The notes under the pieces: generated by a model
What the model was told of the DNA's origin: nothing
Database searches by the model: none
Seen by the model: only the letters and a program-made list of their open reading frames with translations
Position numbers and translations under genes: made by a program
In this document: positions 1-11,320 of the stretch, piece by piece
Layout of the letters: the number at the start of each line of letters is the position of its first letter
How positions within the stretch are numbered: the first letter of the stretch is position 1
Assembly: GCA_913055635.1 (NCBI GenBank)
Contig: CAJXLK010000014.1
Span: forward strand, 27,504-91,503
Source of the DNA: an uncultured Bacteroidota bacterium
Lineage (GTDB): Bacteria; Bacteroidota; Bacteroidia; Bacteroidales; UBA12077
Direction of reading: 5' to 3'
DNA length: 64,000 bases

Positions 1-1
1 G

Positions 2-547
2 ACCAACGTGGAACTGCTCAATGCCTACGGGGTTAAAAAAATACTTACTTGTGATCCCCATGCCTATAATACGTTCAAAAATGAATACCCCGATTTTGGA
101 GGCCATTATGAAGTGTGGCATCACAGCCAGTTCTTTCAGAAGCTCATACGCGAAGGTACCCTGCGCCTCGACTCGGAGGTGTTCCGCGATCAGGTGGTGA
201 CTTTTCATGATCCGTGTTACCTGGGAAGGGCCAACGGAGAATATCAAGCCCCCCGGGATGTGCTCAAAGCTACCCCCATCCACCTGGAAGAGATGCCGCG
301 CAACAAAAGCTTTGCCCTGTGTTGCGGTGCAGGAGGGGGGCAAATGTTTAAAGAAGCCGAACCCGGAGATAAAGAGGTCTTTATTGAACGTACAGAGGAA
401 GCCCTTGATACCGGCGCTCAAATTATTGCCACGGCCTGCCCTTATTGTATGGTCATGCTTACCGATGGCATCAAATACAAAAACCGCGAATCGGATGTTA
501 AAAACCTGGATATAGCTGAAATTATAGAACAATCGCTCAATTTATAA
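2..547 (+). CDS. (Fe-S)-binding / heterodisulfide reductase-related CCG-domain protein, 5'-truncated by the window edge
   Basis: Frame is open to the window edge. Contains HDPCYLGRANGEY...CCGAGGGQMFKE and ACPYCMVMLTDGI, typical of CCG (cysteine-rich) domain proteins. Confidence 0.85.
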   Translation, partial: TNVELLNAYGVKKILTCDPHAYNTFKNEYPDFGGHYEVWHHSQFFQKLIREGTLRLDSEVFRDQVVTFHDPCYLGRANGEYQAPRDVLKATPIHLEEMPRNKSFALCCGAGGGQMFKEAEPGDKEVFIERTEEALDTGAQIIATACPYCMVMLTDGIKYKNRESDVKNLDIAEIIEQSLNL

Positions 548-561
548 CTTAAATCGCCTCA

Positions 562-2349
562 ATGATGGAACAACAACTGAACATAAAAGGATGTGAATTC
601 CTAACCAAAACCACTGATGCCAATGAAATATTCATTCCGGAAGAGTTTGATGAAGAACAAACGATGATCGCCCAGACCTGTCAGGATTTTCTTGAGACCG
701 AAGTATTCTGTAACCTGGACCGCATTGATCAAAAGGAAGAAGGGTTGATGCGCAGTATCCTGGAGAAATCCGGTGAGCTTGGTTTGTTGGGCATTTCATT
801 GCCGGAGGAATATGGTGGATTCGGCCAGTCTTTTTTGACTTCGATGTATGCCAATGAGGTGCTGGGCGCGGGTTATTCATTCTCGGTTGCCTATTCAGCC
901 CACACCGGCATCGGGACCCTCCCGATCGCTTATTATGGCAACCAGGACCAGAAAGATCGTTATTTACCCAAATTGGCTTCCGGTGAAGCGATGGCAGCTT
1001 TTTGCCTGACCGAGCCCGGTGCCGGTTCAGATGCCAATGCCGGCAAAACCAAGGCGGTCCTGTCAGAGGACGAAAAGTACTACATCCTCAATGGTCAGAA
1101 AATGTGGATTACCAATGGAGGATTTGCCGATGTGCAGGTGGTTTTCGCCAAAATCGGTTCTGACCGCATCCTCAGTGCCCTGATTGTTGACGGGAACAGC
1201 GAAGGCATTGAGATCAAGCCCGAAGAAGCTAAAATGGGCATTAAGGGATCATCCACGGTCCAGATCTTTTACAATGATGTGAAGGTGCCGGTCGAAAATC
1301 TGTTGGGTCGCCGGGGCGAGGGGTTCCGCATTGCCTTGTATACCCTTCATATGGGGCGCATCAAACTGGGCGGCAATGTCATTGGCGCCGCCAAAAGGGC
1401 GATAACCCAGTCGGTGAACTATGCCAATGAGCGCAAACAATTTGGCACCCTGATTTCCGGTTTCGGTTCCATCAAATATAAACTGGCCGAGCAGGTGATC
1501 CGCAATTTTGCCAATGAATCGGCTGTATACCGGGCCAGTAAAAATGTTGATGAAGCCATTGAAGCCTATCAGCAGGGAGGAATGGAATATGGCAAATCCC
1601 ATATGGAAGCCTTCGTGCAGTATGAAGCCGAAGCTGCTTTGCTGAAAGTCTATGGCTCTGAGATGCTTGATTACGTAGTAGATGAGATGGTTCAGATTAT
1701 GGGCGGCATGGGATTCTCCTCAGAGATGCCCGCCGACCGCGCCTACCGCGATTCCAGGATCAACCGCATTTTTGAAGGAACCAATGAGATCAACCGCATC
1801 TGGGTCGCCGATACTGTCGTTAAACGCGGACATAAACATAAAATAGATGTATTTGGCCAGGCCAAACAAGTCATGGAGGAGTTGGAAGCATCCGAGTTTA
1901 AAGCCCATCCCTCTTCCGGCTACTTTGAGGATAAAGCCTTCTTCATCGATCGCTTCAAGAAGATCGCCCTGATGATCATCGAAGCGGCCTCCAATAAATT
2001 TGGCCGAAAGATGGCCCATGAACAGGAGATCCTCAACAACCTGTCCGATATCGTTACCCTGACCTACGTTGCTGAATCCACTATGTTGCGCATTCAGAAA
2101 CGTGAATCCATCCAGGCTCAGGGCGATCAGAACCTCTACCGTGATATCCTTGATGTGTTGATGGTTGATGTGGCCGACACCATCCGCAAATATGCCATGG
2201 ATGCCATTTATTCCATGGATTCAGAAGAAGATGAGGAAAAATATCGCCGGGGTATCCAGCATTTCACCGATGTCCCCATGGTGAATGTCAAAGCTGCCCG
2301 GCGTCGCATTGCCGATAAACTGATCGAGGAAAACCGTTATTGTTTCTGA
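562..2349 (+). CDS. acyl-CoA dehydrogenase
   Basis: 595 aa; motifs CLTEPGAGSDANAGKTKA, WITNGGFADVQVVFAK, QIMGGMGFSSEMPADRAYRDSRINRIFEGTNEINR are characteristic of ACADs. Confidence 0.95.
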   Translation: MMEQQLNIKGCEFLTKTTDANEIFIPEEFDEEQTMIAQTCQDFLETEVFCNLDRIDQKEEGLMRSILEKSGELGLLGISLPEEYGGFGQSFLTSMYANEVLGAGYSFSVAYSAHTGIGTLPIAYYGNQDQKDRYLPKLASGEAMAAFCLTEPGAGSDANAGKTKAVLSEDEKYYILNGQKMWITNGGFADVQVVFAKIGSDRILSALIVDGNSEGIEIKPEEAKMGIKGSSTVQIFYNDVKVPVENLLGRRGEGFRIALYTLHMGRIKLGGNVIGAAKRAITQSVNYANERKQFGTLISGFGSIKYKLAEQVIRNFANESAVYRASKNVDEAIEAYQQGGMEYGKSHMEAFVQYEAEAALLKVYGSEMLDYVVDEMVQIMGGMGFSSEMPADRAYRDSRINRIFEGTNEINRIWVADTVVKRGHKHKIDVFGQAKQVMEELEASEFKAHPSSGYFEDKAFFIDRFKKIALMIIEAASNKFGRKMAHEQEILNNLSDIVTLTYVAESTMLRIQKRESIQAQGDQNLYRDILDVLMVDVADTIRKYAMDAIYSMDSEEDEEKYRRGIQHFTDVPMVNVKAARRRIADKLIEENRYCF

Positions 2350-2578
2350 TCTTCTGACAAAAAGGAAAATCGGACAAAAACTCAAATATTGCCCCGCGCG
2401 TTTTAGCAGGAGCCTTATGCTGGAGAGCTTATTATAAAGACGATCAGGGCGAGGCCAGGGAGGTAAAAAACCGCTCTGGCCCACGCATGGGCTTCAGAGA
2501 TACAATTTCACCGGCTGAAGGGAAGACTTGGCAAGCCGCGTAAATAGGACTGCTGCATAACATAAGCTATAGGTAAGT

Positions 2579-2612
2579 GGTTGCCCCGCCTCAGAAAAGT
2601 GAAGGCGGGGCA
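2579..2612. repeat. GC-rich hairpin of the CCCCGC...GCGGGG family
   Basis: GTTGCCCCGCCT-cagaaaagtga-AGGCGGGGCAAC: near-perfect 12-bp arms; loop resembles the hairpin at 10917-10943. Confidence 0.7.
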
Positions 2613-2621
2613 ACTGTTGTT

Positions 2622-2881
2622 TGGCCTTACACAACAAGGCAATGCGTAAAGCATGGGGGTTCCATGGCAGAGGTTAGCGAGGCAACCGGATGTGCTATTA
2701 TTATATTGAAATACAGGCTTTTAAGTGAATTTATGCCAATGAATCCCTATGCACCGACTAGCACAAAAGGTAATGAATAAAACATGGGGGTTCCATGGCA
2801 GAGGTTAGCGAGACCAACGAATTACATGCTATTATTATACTGAAATACAAACTGTTAATTAAACTTTATACCAATGAATCC
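2622..2881 (+). repeat. Two tandem units of the dispersed MAEVTETNELHAIIILKYKLL repeat family
   Basis: GGGGGTTCCATGGCAGAGGTTAGCGAG occurs at about 2653 and 2786. The second unit continues ACCAACGAATTACATGCTATTATTATACTGAAATACAAACTGTTAATTAAACTTTATACCAATGAATCC, which matches 38.87-39.02 kb (reverse complement) almost base for base. Confidence 0.9.
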
Positions 2882-3567
2882 AGGTCGATTTCTTCGGTAT
2901 TGCTGGTGTCGAAGATCTGGCTATTCTCGAATTTGAGGGTTCGGGCCTCGAATTTTTTGACCAGTTCATAGGCATGGGTGGCCATTACAATGGTTTTGCC
3001 ATACTGGTTGATTTCCATCAGTAGTTTTAACAGGTCTTCGGAGGTTTCAGGGTCCAGGTTGCCAGTGGGTTCGTCAGCCAAAAGAATGGGCGGGTCGTTC
3101 AGAAGGGCCCGGGCAATGACCACCCGCTGTTGTTCGCCGCCGGATAACTGGTGAGGCATTTTATATCCCTTATAGGTCAGTTCTACCCTTTCAAGCACTT
3201 CATCGATGCGTGCTTTGATCGCTTTTTTGTCCTTCCATCCCGTGGCTTTCAGCACAAATTGCAGGTTTTCAAATACAGAACGGTCTGTAAGCAGACGAAA
3301 ATCCTGAAACACAATGCCCAGATTTCGCCGCAGGGTGGGAATATGCTTTTTTTTGATTTTTTTCAGGTTATAATCCAAAACATACCCATCTCCTTCTTTC
3401 AACGGAAGTTCGGCATTGATCACCTTGATCAGGGTGGTCTTGCCACTTCCTACCCGCCCGACAAAGTAGACAAATTCCTGTTCCCTGATATGAAGGTCAA
3501 TATTTTTAAGGATCAGGTTTTCGTTTTGATAAATATTGGCGTTTTCAAACTGAATCACATATTCCAT
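2866..3567 (-). CDS. ftsE: cell-division-type ABC transporter ATP-binding protein (FtsE-like)
   Basis: Walker [10 protein letters not shown], signature [15 protein letters not shown], Walker [13 protein letters not shown]; Bacteroidota FtsE-like length and layout. Confidence 0.85.
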   Translation of the reverse strand: MEYVIQFENANIYQNENLILKNIDLHIREQEFVYFVGRVGSGKTTLIKVINAELPLKEGDGYVLDYNLKKIKKKHIPTLRRNLGIVFQDFRLLTDRSVFENLQFVLKATGWKDKKAIKARIDEVLERVELTYKGYKMPHQLSGGEQQRVVIARALLNDPPILLADEPTGNLDPETSEDLLKLLMEINQYGKTIVMATHAYELVKKFEARTLKFENSQIFDTSNTEEIDLDSLV

Positions 3568-3749
3568 AGGGCTCCCTTTTATGATTCTGGCAGGTTATTT
3601 GCAGGATTTATTACAACCCAACAAATGTAGAGAAAAAATAAAATAATCCGGGAAATTAACAGTTAAATGTTAATTAAAAGCCAGGTTTCGGCAAATAGGT
3701 TTCCGGGATTTGTTTTAAATTTATCCGAAATTCAACTGATGGCACGTTT

Positions 3750-6700
3750 ATGAAGTTGTTTGCATCCCCTTTACTGTTGCTGTTGTTGCTGACATTTGTC
3801 CCGGGGCGGGCACAGCAGAGCATGGAATTCAGCGGCATCAATAAGGTCTATCAAAAAGGCATGGATCTGTATGAGAAAGAGAAGTATGCAGCTGCGCAGG
3901 AGCAGTTTGAAATTTTTCTTGGACGAAGTAAGGGGACGGAGACAGGGATACGTGCTAATGCGCGGTATTTTATTGCCATGTGCGCGATGAAGCTTTACCA
4001 TGGGGATGCCGAATACTTGTTAGACCGCTTTATATCGGAATATCCTGAAAATTCGCGGGTAAACATGGCCCGTTATCAGATGGGCAAATATCAATACCGG
4101 CGAAAGCGATACTCAAAGGCTGTACGTTGGCTTAAACAGGTTGCCGGGGATCAGCTTCCCCGCGATCAGCAGGTTGAATACCGGTTCAAGCTGGGCTACA
4201 GTTATTATCAGCAAAACAGTTTGGATAAAGCCAGCCAGGCTTTTTATGAGATCAAGGATGGCCAGGCCACCTTTTCCAGTCCGGCCTTGTATTATTATTC
4301 GCACATTGCTTATAAACAAGGGAATTACCAGACGGCCCTGGAAGGCTTTGAACAGCTCACCGAGAATACGACCTTTTCACCCATCATGCCGTATTACATC
4401 AGTCAGATCTATTATTTACAGGAAAAATACCGGAAGGTAACCGGCTATGCCCCGCAATATGTCAGGTCGGCTTCGGCCAAACGGCTTCCCGAAATTGCCA
4501 AGATCGTCGGGGATGCCCATTATCACCTACAGGAGTATGACAGTGCCCTGACTTACCTACAATTGCATCAGAGCAAAGCTGAAACCCTAACCCGCGGCGA
4601 TCACTATCAGCTTGGTTATGTGGCCTACCGCCTTGACAGCCTGAATATGGCCATTGATCATCTCGAACAGGTGACCGGCCCTGAGGATGAAATGGCACAG
4701 AATGCTTACTACCATTTGGCCGACTGTTATTTGAGCACCGGCCAGAAGAATAAGGCAAAGCTGGCCTTCGAGTTTGCCTCTAAACTGAATTTTGACCCCC
4801 AAGTACAGGAGAATGCCCTGTTTAATTATGCCAAGATCACCTTTCAATTGCGCAACACCCCGTTTAATACGGCCATAAAGGCTTTTGAGCGATACATCGA
4901 ACGTTATCCCGAATCGGGCAACACCACACAGGCCTACAATTACCTGGTGAAGGCTTATATGAATTCCAACAATTACCAGGATGCCCTTGCCTCGCTGGAG
5001 GAGCTCGACCAACTGGATATGCCCCTTCGCAAGGCCTATCAAAAAGTAGCCTATTACCGCGGCCTGGAATTATACAACAACCAGAATTATGAAAAGGCCG
5101 TGGGGGCTTTTGATAAGTCGCTCCAATACAGCAATATAGATCAGGATCTGGCAGCGCGTTGCAAATACTGGAAAGGCGAAGCATATTTTCAGCTCGGCCG
5201 CTTTGACAAAGCAACCGGCAGTTACCATCGGTTTATCATGTCATCGGGGGCCTTTAACAGCAACCTTTATGAGCGGGCCCATTATAACCTGGGCTATGCT
5301 TATTTTAAGCTTGAAGACTTTAACAAGGCCATCAAATGGTTCCGCAAATACATCGGGTTTGAGGACCAGGGCTCATCCAATTACCTGGCCGATGCCTACA
5401 ACCGCCTTGGAGATGCCTATTTTATTCAGCGCAGCTATTGGCAGGCCATCGATTATTATGACCAGGCCATTGACCTGGATGTGCAGGACCAGGATTATGC
5501 CCTTTTCCAGCGGGGGTTTGCCCTGGGCTTGCTGAACCGGCCCCGGAAAAAGGTGAACACCCTGAAGCGGCTGGCTGACCGTTATCCGGAATCGGATTAT
5601 ATAGATGATGCCTATTTTGAGATGGGTAAGAGTTATGTGAGCCTGGAGCAGCCTCAAAAAGCCATTGATTACTTTTCGAGGGTTGTCGAAGATTATCCTT
5701 CCGGAAGTTATGCCAGAAAAGCCCTGGTTCAGCTTGGTCTGGTTTATTATAACCTGGACAACAATGAGCGTTCCATGGAGTTTTATAAACGGGTGATCCG
5801 CAACTATCCGGGCACTGAACAGGCGAAGGATGCCCTTACCGGGCTGAAAAATATTTATGTAGATCAGAACCGGGTCAATGAATATTTTGATTATGTCAAT
5901 GGGTTAGGGGATTATGCCCGTGTCAGCGTCAATGAACAGGATTCACTGACCTACATATCCGCAGAGAAAGTCTATATGCAGCAAAACTGCAGCCGCGCTA
6001 CCAGGTTGCTGCGGGATTACCTGAAAGATTTCCCCAAAGGCAGCTTCCGGGTTAATGCCCATTTCTATCTGGCCGACTGTTTGGATCGCAATGGCCGTCC
6101 TGGGCAAGCTTTAGCCCATTATGAACAGGTCATCGCGAACCTGCCGAATTCTTTTGCCGAGGAAGCCTTAAGCGGGGCCGCACAGATTACCCTGGACAAC
6201 AAAAATTATCGGAAGGCCCTGGACCACCTCCGCAAGCTTAAAGAAGTGGCTGAACTGCAAGGCAACATCATTTTAGCCCGGGTAGGGCAGATGCGCGCCT
6301 GTTTTGCTCTGAAAATGCATGATTGCGCCCTTGATGCGGCTGATCAAGTCCTGAAGACTGAAAAGATCAATGACCGCGAAAAACGCCTGGCTCACTTCAT
6401 TCAAGCCAAAACCCTGTTCAAACAACAAAAATACAGCAAGGCCCAGGAGGCTTTCAGTTCCATCTCCCATCAGGTTAACAGCAGCCAGGGGGCTGAAGCC
6501 AAATACCGGATTGCCCAGATCTATTTTAGGCAGGAAGCCTATCAGGCTGCTGAAGATGAGATTTTTGACTTTGTAGAACAAAATTCTTCCCAGGAGTACT
6601 GGAAAGCAAGAAGTTTTATCCTTCTGGCAGATGTTTACCGCCAAACGGGCGATCTTTTCCAGGCTAAACATACCCTGAAAAGCATCCTCGATAATTACCA

Positions 6701-7037
6701 GCCCGGTGAACAGGGCAAGGGCGATATTCTGCCCACTGCCAGAAGTAAATATAACCGGATACTGGAACAGGAAAAACAACAAAACCAACCTGACGATACC
6801 ACCAACGACCAGATGAAGATCCGTCTCGACCAAAGCGTGCCGGATACCACAAGGGGGGGCGGTGATTCACCAGCTCAGCAAAATTCTGGAGCACAGAATG
6901 GAGGTTCCCCCTCCGCCCGTGATACCCTGAAATCTCAGGGTCCATCCAGCCAGAAGAAGGATACCCTGCGGCAAAACATTAGCCCAGCGGAATCGTCCAA
7001 TCCATCTGGTTCAAAAAACGATCGCCATGCGCAGTAA
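3750..7037 (+). CDS. large tetratricopeptide-repeat protein with signal peptide
   Basis: 1095 aa; hydrophobic N-terminus LLLLLLLTFVPGRAQQ; many TPR units (e.g. YYRGLELYNNQNYEKAVGAFDKSLQ); low-complexity Ser/Gln/Asp tail. Confidence 0.9.
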   Translation: MKLFASPLLLLLLLTFVPGRAQQSMEFSGINKVYQKGMDLYEKEKYAAAQEQFEIFLGRSKGTETGIRANARYFIAMCAMKLYHGDAEYLLDRFISEYPENSRVNMARYQMGKYQYRRKRYSKAVRWLKQVAGDQLPRDQQVEYRFKLGYSYYQQNSLDKASQAFYEIKDGQATFSSPALYYYSHIAYKQGNYQTALEGFEQLTENTTFSPIMPYYISQIYYLQEKYRKVTGYAPQYVRSASAKRLPEIAKIVGDAHYHLQEYDSALTYLQLHQSKAETLTRGDHYQLGYVAYRLDSLNMAIDHLEQVTGPEDEMAQNAYYHLADCYLSTGQKNKAKLAFEFASKLNFDPQVQENALFNYAKITFQLRNTPFNTAIKAFERYIERYPESGNTTQAYNYLVKAYMNSNNYQDALASLEELDQLDMPLRKAYQKVAYYRGLELYNNQNYEKAVGAFDKSLQYSNIDQDLAARCKYWKGEAYFQLGRFDKATGSYHRFIMSSGAFNSNLYERAHYNLGYAYFKLEDFNKAIKWFRKYIGFEDQGSSNYLADAYNRLGDAYFIQRSYWQAIDYYDQAIDLDVQDQDYALFQRGFALGLLNRPRKKVNTLKRLADRYPESDYIDDAYFEMGKSYVSLEQPQKAIDYFSRVVEDYPSGSYARKALVQLGLVYYNLDNNERSMEFYKRVIRNYPGTEQAKDALTGLKNIYVDQNRVNEYFDYVNGLGDYARVSVNEQDSLTYISAEKVYMQQNCSRATRLLRDYLKDFPKGSFRVNAHFYLADCLDRNGRPGQALAHYEQVIANLPNSFAEEALSGAAQITLDNKNYRKALDHLRKLKEVAELQGNIILARVGQMRACFALKMHDCALDAADQVLKTEKINDREKRLAHFIQAKTLFKQQKYSKAQEAFSSISHQVNSSQGAEAKYRIAQIYFRQEAYQAAEDEIFDFVEQNSSQEYWKARSFILLADVYRQTGDLFQAKHTLKSILDNYQPGEQGKGDILPTARSKYNRILEQEKQQNQPDDTTNDQMKIRLDQSVPDTTRGGGDSPAQQNSGAQNGGSPSARDTLKSQGPSSQKKDTLRQNISPAESSNPSGSKNDRHAQ

Positions 7038-8700
7038 AATATGTTTACCCATCATGATGCTGGCCCTATTTCTTTTGGGCCAGCCCGCAGAAGCCCAAAA
7101 GCAGATAGATAAACAGGTGCAGGTGGTTAAAGCCTATCAGCCCCGGGTGAAGGATGCCTACAAGATCACACGGTTGCCAGAAATCTCCGATACCTCCCAG
7201 ATAAGACCCGAGTTTGACTATTATATCCTGCCCCGCCGGATCGAGCCTCACGTAGAGGTCGATTCCATTCCGGCTGCAACCATGGTGGGAGAACCCCTCA
7301 CTGAATACTATAACAGTTACCTCAAACTGGGAATGGGCCATAAGATCGCTCCGCTGCTGGAATTTTCCATGACCAACAAGCGCTCTGAAGATCATGCCCT
7401 GGGGGTTTTCCTCCGGCATCATTCCTCCGCCGGTAAAGTGGATCTGTCCAACGGCCAGCGCGCCCCGGCCAATTATGCCCGCAATCAGGCCAGGGTCTTC
7501 GCCAAGAAGTTTTACGACCATGCCGTGTTAGATGGAAACCTGGGGGTCAAAAGCAATACCAGCTACTTCTATGGCTACGACCTTTCCCTGGATACTTCCC
7601 TTTATAGGAATAAAAAGGAAATTAAACAGAATTATTTTAGTTTCCGCGCCAATACCGGGTTGAAAAGTACCTACATCGACTCCGCCCACTTGAATTATGA
7701 CTTTGACCTGGATTACCATTACCTGAGCGATCGCTTTGAGAGCCGGGAGAATCAGGTAGCTCTTACTGCCAGGCTCGACAAATACTATGATCAGAATCAT
7801 GTGGGCATTCATACCGGGGTGAACTACCTCAACCGGGCTTTCCCGTCCGATACCACCACCAATACCCTGATCCGGTTTAAGCCCTGGATAGCCCGCTTTG
7901 GCGAGGGATGGCGCATACAGGGTGGGGTGAACTTCTTCATCGATGCCGTCAACGGCAATACCAATGCCCGTTTTTATCCGGTGGCCAATCTTGAATACGA
8001 CATCGTCTCTCAGTATATTATCCCTTATGCCGGGGTTGACGGCAAGATTGACCTCAACTCTTATGACCGCATTACCCGGGAAAACCCCTTCGTCCTGCCC
8101 GGGCTGAAGGTGAAAAATACCAATTATAAGCTGATTTTTTACGGAGGAATAAAAGGCAATCTGTCCAGTTCGGTTTACTATAATGCCCAGGCCAAATATT
8201 CTTTCTTTGACGACAAGTACTTTTTTATTAACGATATTGCCCATACCGACAGCGCTGCCAATCAATTCAATGTAGCCTATTATGAAGGGGAGCGGATGAA
8301 CCTCTTTGGTGAACTGGCCATTGACCTGAGCCAGCAACTCCACCTGCGCATGGAGGGCAACTACTATCAGTATGTTCTCTACGATGAACAGGCCAAAGCA
8401 TGGCATAAACCCACATACGATATGACCTTCTCAACGCGTTATAACCTTCGGGAAAAGATTATTTTCAATGCCGATGTTTACCTTAGCGGTCCGAGATGGG
8501 TTAAATCAGGCATCAGATATGGAGAGGAAACCAAACTGGATGGTTTTGTCGATATCAACCTGGGTGTGGAATATCGCTATTCAAAAGTACTGTCCGGTTA
8601 TCTTAAATTGAACAACATCCTTGCCAACAACTATCAAATCTGGAATCATTACCCGGTTTATGGCATGCATGCCTACCTTGGCATTACCTACGCTTTTTAG
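7027..8700 (+). CDS. outer-membrane beta-barrel-like protein (TonB-dependent-receptor-related)
   Basis: Signal peptide LALFLLGQPAEAQ, alternating aromatic/polar strands through the C-terminal half, ends ...HAYLGITYAF (C-terminal Phe). Overlaps the upstream TPR ORF by 11 bp. Confidence 0.7.
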   Translation: MRSKICLPIMMLALFLLGQPAEAQKQIDKQVQVVKAYQPRVKDAYKITRLPEISDTSQIRPEFDYYILPRRIEPHVEVDSIPAATMVGEPLTEYYNSYLKLGMGHKIAPLLEFSMTNKRSEDHALGVFLRHHSSAGKVDLSNGQRAPANYARNQARVFAKKFYDHAVLDGNLGVKSNTSYFYGYDLSLDTSLYRNKKEIKQNYFSFRANTGLKSTYIDSAHLNYDFDLDYHYLSDRFESRENQVALTARLDKYYDQNHVGIHTGVNYLNRAFPSDTTTNTLIRFKPWIARFGEGWRIQGGVNFFIDAVNGNTNARFYPVANLEYDIVSQYIIPYAGVDGKIDLNSYDRITRENPFVLPGLKVKNTNYKLIFYGGIKGNLSSSVYYNAQAKYSFFDDKYFFINDIAHTDSAANQFNVAYYEGERMNLFGELAIDLSQQLHLRMEGNYYQYVLYDEQAKAWHKPTYDMTFSTRYNLREKIIFNADVYLSGPRWVKSGIRYGEETKLDGFVDINLGVEYRYSKVLSGYLKLNNILANNYQIWNHYPVYGMHAYLGITYAF

Positions 8701-8751
8701 ACCTTTACTGAGAAGGGATGTAGAAGGGTGAAAATGCTCAAAAAAACCTGA

Positions 8752-10884
<2,133 letters not shown>

Positions 10885-10916
10885 GGGGCGCCCCATGAAG
10901 AAATAATTGAATGCCT

Positions 10917-10943
10917 GCCCCGCTAAGCGAAGTGAAAGCGGGG
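10917..10943. repeat. CCCCGCT...AGCGGGG hairpin
   Basis: CCCCGCT-aagcgaagtgaa-AGCGGGG; loop shares AAGTGA with the hairpin at 2579-2612. Confidence 0.6.
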
Positions 10944-11091
10944 ATTGAATGGCCTTGGCCGGTCGAAGCTGAAGTTTAGGCGCGGAGGCTAATGCTTGTT
11001 ATTGATGGAATGCCTGCTGCAACTGAATGAATTATAGGCGCGAGAAACACCTTCAGATGCCTTATTGCACTCGAGCCGTCGGCCGTGTTGT

Positions 11092-11171
11092 GAAACCAAT
11101 ACCGGCTATTCAGACGAAAACCAGCCATTAAGATGAAAACCGGCCATTAAAACCAAACCCGCTATAAAACA
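11092..11171. repeat. Degenerate ~19-nt tandem array
   Basis: Successive units GAAACCAATACCGGCTATTCAGAC / GAAAACCAGCCATTAAGAT / GAAAACCGGCCATTAAAAC / CAAACCCGCTATAAAACAA. Confidence 0.6.
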
Positions 11172-11225
11172 AGCGGCAATAAAATGAACCTTCCCAGGTA
11201 AGGACAAAGGGCAAAATTCTAATAC

Positions 11226-11251
11226 CCCCGGTTAATTGACCGGGGTTTTTT
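11226..11251 (+). terminator. Rho-independent-type terminator
   Basis: CCCCGGT-TAATTG-ACCGGGG followed by TTTTTT. Confidence 0.7.
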
Positions 11252-11320
11252 ATGTTTTTGTCTTGGTGATGCTTATCTTTATCGCTGATATTAAAATGAA
11301 GTTTTATAGAATCATGCCTT

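Noticed and set aside
2577-2780. 67-aa ORF MVAPPQKSEGGATVV...MAEVSEATGCAIIILKY...
   Set aside because: A chance fusion of the hairpin and repeat sequence; reported as repeat rather than as a gene.
7528-8406. 292-aa minus-strand ORF
   Set aside because: Antisense to the outer-membrane protein gene; hydrophobic/basic composition typical of antisense translation.
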